Source: Plasmodium coatneyi
Lineage: Eukaryota > Apicomplexa > Aconoidasida > Haemosporida > Plasmodiidae
DNA length: 64,000 nt
Direction: 5' to 3'
NCBI RefSeq assembly: GCF_001680005.1
Contig: NC_033564.1
Location: 930,001-994,000, forward strand
This document shows, in pieces, positions 45,594 through 57,300 of this stretch. Below the pieces are notes generated by a model that saw nothing but the letters and a program-made list of their open reading frames with translations, searched no databases and had not been told where the DNA came from. Position 1 is the stretch's first letter. Each line of letters opens with the position of its first letter. A program made the position numbers and the translations under genes.

Positions 45594-48296
45594 TCATCTA
45601 ATATATGGAACAGAATATGACGTAGAATATTCTGTAGTATCATCATCCTCCTCCTCCGTTAAGTCAGGTTCTGAATCTACTGTTGTTGAGCCATACGTCG
45701 AATCTTCATTCTCCTTATTTAACCTGCGTACTAATGATCTTTTTTTTCTTCTGCTTCCATTGTTGCTCCTTTCTCCCCCTCCACCTCCAAAGAAGGTGTT
45801 ACGTAAGTCGGAAAATATAGAAGTATACTGAAAATAAAAGAAAAGAATGGACAAGGGTGAGAATGTGTTCGCAGAATATATATATGTACAATTACTGCTC
45901 ACATTTTAAGCATTCATTTATTTTTTATATTCCATTTTTTACATTTGTTCTATGCACTCTTTTTTTACATAGACAGTAAATATTAATAAGTGTTATTATA
46001 TATATTTCTTCTGTTAATTGTACTTACCTTATATAGATAGAAAGCAAGTGCCGGTAAACCTATTGCTGCTGCCCCAGCAGCAGCACCACCACCAATAGTG
46101 CTACTGTCCATTCCTTCAGAGGAAACAAGAGGAGCTGAAAGTGTTGAGTCCTCTGATGCTTGACCCTGTGCTCCATTACCACCCTGTTGTGGTGGTCCTT
46201 GTGGTTTTCCTGGGGGAGGTGGACCTTGGGGTTTGTTACCACCTTGTTGTGATGGTCCCTGTGGTTTGCCGTGTCCAGAAGAACCTGGGTTCCAAGTTCC
46301 AGTAGAACCTGGTCTTGGACTACCAGTGTTCTGGTTTCCCGTAGAACCGGTACCGGAAGAACCTGGGTTCCATGTTCCTGTAGAACCAGGTCGAGAAGAA
46401 CTAGGGTTATGAGCTCCGCCACCTCCTCCAACTAACAAGGAAGTAAGAAAAAAGGGTGGTTTAAATCATATCGAAGGTCGCAGAAAGTGACATGATGTGG
46501 GTGCACTTTCCCTTTTCTGTATATATATTTTTTCTCTGTAATAATACTTTCGAATTATGCATATTTGTTATTATGTGTTCTACCTCCTCTTGCTCTCTTT
46601 GTCTTACCTGATGCAGATCTTAAAGGTGGTGATGCAGCTGCAATGCACTTCAGTTCCTTCGGTTCCTTAAATTCCCCCTCCTTCTGATAGTTCGCTTTAA
46701 ACTTCTCACAATATAATTCTCCGCCCTCGCTTATGCAAGTTGAAATTAACTCTGAATGCGTTGATTTGGCTTTTTGGAAGGGAGCATTACATTTTTTATT
46801 GGGGCAATATTCATTACATTTCCCACTCTTTTCTATAGTACTGTAGTCAAAGTACCAATCAAATACCTTCTTAGCCTTTTCGAACCTTTCTTTGTTAATA
46901 CCATTGTATATATTATTACACGTACATTTATACATGGAATCCTGCAGTTTATCATAAATTGTCTTCATAGCCAATTTGAAATGGCTATCCTCCTTAGATT
47001 CTTCCTTTACTTTATCGCCCAGCCAATAATAAAAGAAGCTATAACGGTCACTATAGGACAATGAAGCGAATTCTTCCCTCCCTGTTCCCTTACAAGTTAC
47101 ACAGTAGTTTTGCACAATTTTATCAATCCAATCCCACTTATTCCCTCCGTACGACGTTAATGAATTTTTCAGTTGTCCTTCCAGTTCCCTATTGTTCCCT
47201 TTGCTTCCGTTGAGTGCACAACTTGTTCCTACTCCGCTCTCTAACGCACTATATATTTTCTCCGAAGGTAATTTACTTGTGTCTCCGTCCCCCTAAAAAA
47301 ATATAGAATTGAAGAGGAGGAAGTGGAATATATACATAGATGTGAATATATTATCATGTGTACATTTCTTATATTTCTTTATTACATTACGTATAGAGTA
47401 TTATATTTATAATATTTATAAAATTTCAAATAAGAATTAACCTGTTGTTTTTCTGAAGCAGGGCAGACTAATTTTTGTGGTTTCTTATATTCCCCCCTCC
47501 CCCCTTTTTTGTTCTTAAAATCCTCACAATATAATTCTCCGCCACTGTTTCCGCAAGCTCCACTTAAGTTTGTATATGTTGAGTCAGCTTTCTTGAAGGG
47601 GGCATTACATTTTTCATTATTATTGCAATAATCACTACAGTCGTCGTTATTATGTAATTTACTATAGTTATAGTACCAATCATATAGTACTTTAGCCTGG
47701 TCAAACCTGTCCTTTTTAATATAAGGGTATATATGAGTGCACTTACATCCAGAATCGAATTCCATCAGCTTCTTATAAATTGCACTCATAACCATTGAGA
47801 ATTGTCTGTCCTCCTTCCATTCTGCCTCTCTTACCTTATCACCTAACCAATAATAGAAGAAGGTACAACGCTGATCATCCGACAAATTGTCCTCTCCTGA
47901 TCTTCCGTTACAGGCGTAGCACCAGTTCCCTGCAATTTCTTTGATCCATTTCCAATTTTGACCTCCGTACGGTTCTACTGATCCTTTCACATCCTGTTCC
48001 AGTTTACTATTGTTTCCCTGGCTCCCCCCTCGGAATGTACACCTTTTTGCTCTTATTCCATTTTCGAATTCAGCATATATGTCCCATGAGGGTAATGTAA
48101 CTGTATCTTCCTCTTCCTTCCCCTAAGAAAATATATAGAATTGAAGTATGTGTGCGTGTACACATGTGTACGTTCCTTCCTATATTATTATTTACTGCAC
48201 TATGCACAAATTACTATATATACATCATATATATAAGTGTCCATGTTGGGAGAAGGAAGGAATGGACCTTTAGTCTGTTTTTACCTTCGGAACCAT
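45594..48296 (-). CDS. KIR: KIR-3: two-domain KIR/pir variant antigen
   Basis: Five exons join in phase: 48285-48296, 47442-48122, 46608-47292, 46028-46431 and 45594-45827 (671 aa). The first exon encodes only MVPK. Exons 2 and 3 each encode a full PIR domain of about 228 residues with the same landmarks: a GDG/GKE start, LPS near the start, CTFFYYWLGDKVRE or SFFYYWLGDKVKE, DWYYNYS or DWYFDYS, CNAPF and GGELYCE. They are clearly related to each other, so one exon arose by duplication. Exon 4 is a stalk with GSTGTWNPGSSG and QQGGNKPQGPP repeats ending in a small-residue membrane helix (AAIGLPALAFYLYK). The last exon ends YSTSYSVPYIR. Most KIRs have one PIR domain, so this is a long form. It is the unit 2 counterpart of KIR-1. 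Confidence 0.9.
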
Positions 48297-51200
48297 TTTG
48301 ACTGTTTATTTTTGTGCAAATAACAGAATTTATACAGAAAGGTGCTTTCTTTTTTATTCATGCAGAATGAATATAAATATATATGACATTCTTCACTTAT
48401 ATATTCTGAAGGGAAGAATGGTGCCCCACCATTTGGAAGTTGTATGTATATATATATATCAAAATTTTTTCACTACTCTTCCCTCCTTTTTTCATAAAAA
48501 TGTGTAATCCTTTAACATCCCTCAAAGGAATGCAATAATAATACACTACATATACACACATACACATCAAAGTCATTACATAATATGTGCACGTATATAT
48601 AATTTAAGGTAAGAATATGAACGGGCGTACAAATGAATGAACAAGCAAAGAATAAGAAAATAATGGATCGAAGGAGTCAAACTCCTCCTTGTTAACTTTG
48701 TATCTATGCATTATATTTCTAAGCTGTGTACGCATGCTCGGAATATTCCATTATTATGTACACATCTCTCTTATTATGTGCATATAAGCACACCTTTTTT
48801 TTTTTTTGACGAAAAATTTCACATGTATTACATACTTTTATGTTTTATTGTTATGTTTAAAGGGGAGTTAATTGAAAATTGTTAATACATGCACGTATTG
48901 CATAATTCAAATAAAAAAAAAGGAGCACCCTCTCTCCCTCCCCTTCTTCCTTTTCGTACAATGTGCACATTCATCTATGGTCGGTGGAGAAATATATATA
49001 CCAACAATACAAGTATAGAGAAAGGGAGTATAATACAAAGATATATGTGCTCATATTTTGTTCAAAAGTGAAATTTTTGTGTGCGTGCGCACATTCCTTA
49101 TTTATTTTTTCCTTCTCCTTTTTCCTTCTTTTTTCTTATATTATTATTCATTGTGTGAGTTTGTTCATTCTTATATTACTTTGTTATTACTGTGATTTGT
49201 TCATTTCCCTTTAACATATTATTCTTCACCTTAAAAAAGGGAAGAATTTAGAATTATGTTCTTTGGATTAGAAAAAAATGTTTTACACTTAAAATTTCTA
49301 TGGAAGCTTTCTTATACAGTGCATATACCTATTTTATATTAAGTACTCAACTTTTTTTTTCACCATACTTAAATGCTTATGAATATTTCCTATGGATTAA
49401 TGTGCCAGGTTTCTGCTATCCCTATCTGCCTTAAAAGGGGGGCAAAACCCTATTACAGCACATTCCCCCCCTCCAAATGACGTCTATTGTCCCATTTTCT
49501 CTTAACGAACACTTAGTGTACTGTCACTTCAGCATAAAGTCCCTTATATGAACCCTATGGGCAGAATTAGTCCCCTTAGAAAAATTTCCCTTACACTTTT
49601 TTTTCCATGCAAATATGTACATTCGGTGTGCACCTACTTTTTAAGGAAAAATATTTTGCTACTTCGTGCAGTAACTTCCCTCAGTGGGTAAATGTTAGGT
49701 TCCCATAAGGGAAGGGCGAAAACATAATTCATGTGTAGGGCCGGGGTTGGACACACACAGTACAATTATAAGGAATTTTCCTTTGGAAATGTCCAATATA
49801 TATATGTATATTGTGGTGGCCGCCATGGGGGCGCACAAAGTGGTTCATTGGAATGTCTATGCATAAAAAAATACGTGCAATTCGGGTTACTGCGTATAGA
49901 GTATTGCGTATATATAGGCACTGGAACAACACATTATGCACAGCGTAGTAATGTATACTCTTCCAGTAATAATAATACATGCTCATAATACGGCTTCCTC
50001 CGAGTGTGAATAATATGTTGCACATGGGGAAAAGAGTGTGCTCATGGCACTTACGTACGTTCATAAATAATATAGTAGCAGGAAGAATATTCCTGCCTCC
50101 GCGGCAATTGTAGTAAAGGGACCCCTCGCACATTGTACTTATCCCCTGCTAAATGGTCTGTATTAGTTGTGTCCTAACGGAGGGCGAGGTGGGGGAAATA
50201 TAATTAGAAAGTACGGCACCATAAGTTGCATTTCCCACACACATTACTATAAGGGTATTCATATAAGGAATTCTATAGGATACATGTAATAAAATACGGG
50301 AGATAAGTAGTTGGCAGTGTGCGTGACCTCTTAGCATGCATGGTGTAGTACGCTGTTTCTGCATAACATTTGCACACTCAAGTTCTACTCCTATAAAATA
50401 TTTTGTCCAGAAATTTCCCCACAACTATGAGCAATATGAGGCAACATGCACAGATGTTCCTGTCACGTAAAGGGTGGAGGGAAGGAATAATGTACGAACA
50501 CTTCTGCGTCCAACACGGCAGGTTGTGTCCAATATGGCAGGTTACTAACAACAACAACAATTGCAATCATTGTACTCATTGCTGTGATAGAAACAATATT
50601 GTCAATCGCAACAATTGCAAGTGGTGATAGGAAACAACATCTGCAGTAGTGATCCAACATGGCACTACGTATAGAAGTTGATAGTAGTACTGAATTTAGG
50701 TACCTGGCCTCCCATTATTCTTCCATTTTTCTCTCTATATATATATTCACTAGTCCTTTAACTGTAGTATTTACTGACATTGTTCAAATGAGAAAAAAGG
50801 CATGCGAACGAAGGAAAAAGGAAAATATATTCGTGTATATAATTTACGTGTAAAGTGCACGCATCCTTTATTTATTATTCATGACCATACACTATAATAA
50901 AATAAATTCCTTAAAGGGAATAATAACAATACATATGTATGTTCATTCCATATATATATTCTAGATGAATGCACGTAAAAGGTAAGAGCATGTGTAGGAA
51001 CCCCCCTCTTAGGCCTCCCCTCCATTAACTTTCCTGAACCTTCCCAACCTCTTTCAATCATCCTGAACCTCCCTAGTTCTTGCCCAAATATGAACTGAAA
51101 AGGAAAAAAGTAAAATTAAAAATGAGGAATACTGTAGGGTATAAAATATAATCTACATTAGAAGGAACGGGAACGGAGGTGTAATGTAAAGTACTATTAC

Positions 51201-51827
51201 TAATACAGCATAAATAATAAAATGTACACTGTAAAATATTATTATAGGGATGTGCGCGTACGTTTTTTCTCTTCATACATAGTTAATACAGTTCTATGCA
51301 TTACATCCATCTTTCACTTCTATTATAAATTCATGCCCCTTCATTAAATATTGATGAATGTGCACATTCCATACGGAAGGAATGAATGAATGAGTTGCAT
51401 AAATATTATAGGGGTACAAATAATGGTTTACAATGCAATAATATAACATAAATGAAAAAAAGAAAAATGTATATGGAGGAATTCATATTTTATGCCTCTC
51501 GTTCCTTTTCCTCTTCCATTTCATTATTATTCATGTACATTAATTTATTAATATTTCATTGCAGTTGAATGTGCACGTATATGATAATGATATACATCTA
51601 ATACATGCACATGCATATGTGTATATATGTGTATATAATGTGTTATCGCCACACAAAAAAATAGAGCAGTATGTATTATTAAGAATGGGAAAATTTTGAA
51701 CATTCATGTTCATTCTTAACCAAGGAACAAATAGGAACTGTACAAATATATTCTATAGGAATGAATATGTGTTCTCAATTCCCAACATAAATTCCATTAT
51801 ATATACATAGAAGTGTACATATAGACC
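48297..51827. promoter_or_regulatory. Spacer between divergent KIR-3 and KIR-4, unit 2
   Basis: This 3.5 kb spacer lies between two KIR start codons and is the duplicate of 31,580-35,802, about 0.7 kb shorter, mainly because it lacks the 33,440-33,930 segment. Conserved blocks include 48,606-48,690, 49,390-49,850, 49,980-50,560 and 51,060-51,420. It also has a CAACAACAACAATTGCAA-type stretch near 50,550 that is expanded relative to unit 1. No conserved open frame crosses these blocks. Confidence 0.6.
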
Positions 51828-52967
51828 ATGACGGATTCTAAGGATCTACTCCCGGTGAGTTCACTCCCTCTTTCCCCTTTCTTCCTTCCTTGTTACAACA
51901 TGAACAATTATACACATATATATACATACATACAACTATATATATATATATACACATGTAGATATGTATATAATATTCTTTGTGTTGAACACACACCATA
52001 AAAATTAGGGAAGTAAATAATATATATAGAAACATATATACACCTGTTCAATTATATTCATAGCAGGATGATTTGAACAAATTACCTTCCCACAAAAATT
52101 TCTATAGTAAGTTCAATGACGGTTGTACTGGTTGTGATGGAGAATCTTGGGTCGAAGAATTGAAAGAAAAATTAGACGGACATACCAGTATTCAAGAACA
52201 TAAGGAAGAGGTTGTAAAAGCATGGTGCTGTATGTCCAACATGAAAAAGGGCGAGCAGCCCTTATACGATGAACGCTGCAAATTTCTGTACTATTGGATA
52301 GGGGACCTCTTATTCAGTATTCCAGGAGATAGTGGGTTCACCGCGGGTATTCTATCCCCGATCTGTAAAAATATAAAGACTACGTATAAGAGTAAGGAGT
52401 GCGACCTCATTTGCGACAGAACTATTGAAAAGGACGAATTCAACCGTAGAAAATTAATATTCGACTATTGGCATGATCGTGAAGATATAAATAAACTGTT
52501 CCAGGAAAGTGGGTTCGGGTGCACCGGAAAATATGGCAGCTATCTGAAGAAACTTGAATCAGCCTATAAGGAAGTAAGTGTGACCTGCCGGAATGATCAT
52601 ACTAATGAGTACTGTAAGGAATTCCAAAGTAAGTGTGCTCAGTGTGGTTCTAACGATAAATTATATTTAAAGTGTCCTGAAGAGCATGCAGAAAAAGCTG
52701 CAGCACAACATAATGGACATTCTGAAGTGGCTGTTGCCCCTTCCACAGCTGCTACAGCCACTACCGGTGGTAGTAATGTCACCCCAATCGTATCTACCGC
52801 ACTGCCTATAGTAGGATTACCATTCATCACTTATCTTTTGTATAAAGTAAGTATACATAATTACCACGAAAAACACTATGTATTTGAAATATGCACATAT
52901 ACATATGCTATATATATGTAGGTTGCATATATATATGTCCACATATATATGTGTACATATACATGTA

Positions 52968-53009
<42 letters not shown>

Positions 53010-53337
53010 TAGATATTCTTTCAACCCTAACACCCCCTATTTCTTTTTTTAGTATAATCTCCTACCTTCTTGGTTTGGTAACCAATTTGGAAACAAAAAA
53101 ATTAATAGAAGCAACAGAAATAGAAGTAGAAGAAAAAGATCCATCACCAGGAATGAATTCGATCTACGATCAATGGACGATGCTTCCACAGAAACTTCCG
53201 CAATAGAATCGACGATAGGTTCTATAGCAGATTATACAGATGTGTCTACTATATATGACGAACGACGACCATCTGGAAGGACACAGCAGCAACAGAAGAG
53301 GAAGAGGAATAGGAATATACATTATCGTCGCATGTAA
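51828..53337 (+). CDS. KIR: KIR-4: KIR/pir-family variant antigen
   Basis: Three exons join in phase: 51828-51854, 52064-52846 and 53053-53337 (364 aa). Exon 1 encodes nine residues (MTDSKDLLP). Exon 2 starts QDDLNKLPSHKNFYSKFNDG and has WCCMSNM, CKFLYYWIGDLLF, LIFDYWHD and YCKEFQSKC, then an Ala/Thr linker and the membrane segment IVSTALPIVGLPFITYLLYK. The last exon is the tail YNLLPSWFGNQF followed by a basic Arg/Asn/Ser stretch and an acidic/Ser/Thr part. Exon-by-exon it parallels KIR-2, including the shared PSHxNFYSKFN and TYLLYK-YNxLPSWFGN junctions. The domain is divergent enough from KIR-2 to suggest selection or age. Confidence 0.9.
52918..53012. repeat. (TA)n microsatellite in KIR-4 intron
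   Basis: An AT dinucleotide run with GT and CA interruptions, pure TA for about 30 bases at 52,977-53,006, lies in the intron before the last exon. Confidence 0.85.
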
Positions 53338-54325
53338 CAACACACATTGTGGAATGTAACACTTAAAATGGGTGCCCCCCAGGAGGCGGAAGCAAGTACA
53401 ACCTGATGATAGCTTATGTAGTGTAGAAAGAATAGAATGATCCTTTTTTCCACGCTCTTCTTTTTTTTCTTTCTTTTCTTTTTTAATATTTTGAATTAAT
53501 ACAATTCAATTCAATTTTATTTTTATCCTTTTTTTTTTTTTTTTTTTAATATTATGAATTCAATTGAATTTAATTCAATTTAAAAATTTTTTTTTTTTTC
53601 CTTTTTTTTTTCTTTTTTTGTTGTGCTAGTGTTTGTCCTTCATAATATTGATTCTTTTTCGTATACAGACACACATGTGTGACATGGTGTAAAAAATTTG
53701 TGTAATTGTACACAGTTCCTTTTTTTTTTTCGCAACATGAATTTTATTGATGATTTTTTTTTTTTTTTTTTTTCAAACTTGTTTTTCTAATATTTTACAC
53801 CGTGTAATTTTGCTTTGCGCGCCTGCTGGTGCAAGTCGCACTTTTTTCGCACAACAGCGACGGGGAAAACGCCGGAAATCTTTTTTGCACTTTTCTGCCA
53901 CGCGGTTGCTAATTTATTGTTTGGTATTTTTGCAGTTTTGCATTTTAACTGTGTTCACAAATTTTATACAGTTTTCATTTTAACTGTTCGCGTTATACCT
54001 CTTAGGAGCTTTACGGGTTAGTGACTTTACAACTACGCGAACATTACACTTTCAGCGCGCGACACTGCGCGCAATTTGAAACACACTTTTCAAATGGTCC
54101 ATAATTAGTACTTAAAAAGGAGAAGGAAGAAAAGAAAATTATAAAAATAAAAACAAATTATTAAGATAAAAAAAATATTTATGTACGAAAAAATAAATTA
54201 GAATAAAACAATTTCCCAACATGTCCGTGAGTTGAGGAAATTTTTTTTTAACTTCTATTAATTACACAACAACGTAAACAATTTAATACAGAACAAAAAA
54301 AAAAAGAAAAAATATATACTACAAC
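53338..54325. other. Convergent 3' flanks of KIR-4 and SICAvar-3
   Basis: Contains T tracts at about 53,530, 53,590 and 53,755, an AATTCAATT-rich stretch, and from 54,115 to 54,300 a block homologous to 22,970-23,240, the equivalent place in unit 1. The plus frame near 53,747-54,021 has somewhat mixed composition but no splice partner, and is not called. Confidence 0.5.
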
Positions 54326-57300
54326 CTAAAACCCGGAATCTGAACTTGGAACCTGTTCCTGAAGAACACCTTCCTTAAGAATAAAGTCTTCTTCCGTAAA
54401 TCCGGAATCTGAACTTGGAACCTGTTCCCTAAGAACCTGTTCCTTAGGAACACTTTCCTCAGAAACAAAGTCATCTTCCCTAAACCCGGAATCTGAACTT
54501 GGAACCTGTTCCTTGGGAACACCTTCCGTAGGAACAAAGTCTTCCTCCCTAAACCAGGAATCTGAACAAGGAACTTGTTCCCTAGGAACATTTTCTTCCT
54601 TGATAAAATTGCTTCCCATAAATTCTTGAACCAAAATTTCAAAAAAGTCTTCCTTCGTTGAATGAAGGTCCCCTTTTTGACATTCGTCTAAGACTTCTAA
54701 ATGAATATCAATAATGGTACGGTGACACACACGGCCATCAACGCCCTGTTTTTTTTCCCTCTTCGTTCTCGTTGGAGTAGATCTTGGTTTTCGCTCCTTT
54801 ACTAAGGTATATGCATGTGGACCATCTGCCTGGTCGTCCACATGAGCAAGGATTTCTCCTAAAGGAGGAGGACCGGATACTTGATGAGCTCTTCTGTGCC
54901 GTTTTCTTCTTTTACCAAGGAAAAAATACTAAAAAGAAAAAGGGAGAAAACAATTCTTAAGAGGGGTGAATGTTTTCTTTTTAGAGCAATAATTACTACT
55001 TCTAACCTAAATGCGAAATCCTACAAACACACATCCCGTAAATGCAAAAATCCTACACACACACCCTAAAATGCGAAATCCTACATATACACCCTAAAAT
55101 ACGAAATCCTACATACACACACCCTAAAATACGAAATCCTACACATACACCCTAAGATGCGAAACCTTACACCCAACTGAATCACTCATACACTCTTTCC
55201 TTTTTTTTTTTTTTTTTCTTTTTATTTGTTTTTTTCTTTTTTTTACCTTTTTTTTTTTTTTTTTTTTTTCTCTTCCTTTACCTTCCAAAAAAGATAACCT
55301 ATGACAGAAGTACCAATGAAGACAGGAATGGTAGGAAGGTATGGGGTAAGGAGTTCCGAAGGGTTGTCCATCCCTTTCTTCTTTACGTTCACTACTTTCA
55401 GAGTCTTCGGTATTCTTAAAACAGTTTCAGTTTTTCTTCCACCTCTAGAATCAGAAGGACCACGTGTAGGAGTTGGGGCAGGACCTGGAGCTGGAGTAGG
55501 AGCAGGTTTTGCAGGTGGTGGCTCTGGACCTGTTACATTGTTATTTGTCTGACTAGTTGAGCTGCCAGCTTGGTCTGGTTCCTTGATTGTTACTTCAGTA
55601 TTTTGTGATGGTGGATCACCCGTGGTACCGGATGGAGTTTGGGTGTCTGTTCCTGTGCTTGGAGTTTGACTGTCACCTGCGCCTGCAAAAGAAGGATGTG
55701 AATTATTCTGCTGACGTTCCAGTTCCCTTAGTTGCGTACAGGAAATCTGCCCTTCTATTTTATGTTTACTCTTCACTATAACAGTACTTCCGCCTGATTC
55801 AGTAATCGGAACAGAATTAGGGCCACCTGCAGAATCATCGAAGCAGCCTTCATCGTGGGCAATCTTACCTGCCTGACCTGTTTCATGTGTACCCGAAATG
55901 CTTGGTGGTGCCGATGCGGGTGCGGGAGGATATCCAGGTGCTGGTAACTGTTCTTGGTTCTCTTCAGATCGTGCACCTGGTGCAGCAGCAGGTGCTGTTG
56001 GAGCAGCTTCTGGTTGCGTATCCTTTTTACATATCTCCTCCAAAGTTTTATTTATTTCTGCATTCTTCAGGAGCTCCTCTTTTATTTTTTGCCGTAGGTT
56101 GCTATTATTAAAAGTAGGCTTTGGACAACTGTCCCACTCACATTTCTCACAATTATCACCACTGTTGCACAATTCCTTATAAAGACTTCCTCCGTCCTTA
56201 AACACTTTTTTCATTTTTTCCTGGTCGACACACTTCCTTTCCGTCAGTATCTCATTTGCAAACACATTTAATGCCATACAAGCCATAGTTTGCTTAAATA
56301 GTTGGTTATTCTTGGGTTTCGGCCCATCGTTCCCCTCTTCGGTAATATTATATATATGCCTTAGACCTGCTGTAATAAGCTGGCATATCCTTTTATTAGC
56401 TTCTGGAGATGTATTACCATTATGTAAAATGTTCTTGCATGAATCATCGTCTAAAGTGCTTCCATTGGCTATAGCATTAGACAGTTTGTTCAATATGTTC
56501 CCCATGTCCCCATCTGTCCAAATTTGATTCTGCCAATACAAGGAAAGAAGAGGGGGCATATACTTACATTTAACTTTTACATAAAAACTTTACTCATACC
56601 TTCCCCTGAGTACGTATACATTGTTTCTACATGCAATATATACGCTTAGATTCATAATTAAAATGTGGATCGCCCTAACCTCCCATTTCGTTTGGCCCCC
56701 TTGTCTCCTATCCCTAGTCCATTGTGTTGTTACACACTGGGCGCGATCACATAAGTTCTTATTTATATCACTCATGCCTTGATCTAATTTTTCTTTTTTT
56801 TCATTCTTCTTGAACAATTGCTCCAACTTTTGTCCTACTTTATCTGTTTCCTTAGTACCGCCTATTTTACAATTTGCATAATTTGTATCCCTATCACATT
56901 TAACACAATCACCCTTACCATTCGTTCCTGTAACCTTACACCAATTTTTAAATTGCCCATTCCCTTTCTCAAATGATTGTTTTATTGTATCCTCACTGAC
57001 TTCACAGGGAGATTTAACCACATGTTTCAGCATATCTGCATAGGCGTTTAGAACTAGGCATAACATAGTTTGCTTAAAATCCCTGTCGTCTTTCTTGTGC
57101 GTTCCGTCTCCATCTTCCGGAATACTGTATATATGTTCTAATCCTGCCGCAATATATGTACATGCATTTATCTCCGGGTCAGTGACTCTTCTACTATTTC
57201 TCTCTGAATTTCTATCAGTACAGTAATCTTTCATACCAGCGTTATTATTAGATATATATTCAAACATATCTTTGGCCCTCTGCTCGATGTTATCGCGCAT

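Noticed and set aside
53747..54021. Plus-strand frames of 68-78 codons with mixed composition
   Set aside because: No start context, splice partner or homology between units supports them; the same place in unit 1 has no equivalent frame.
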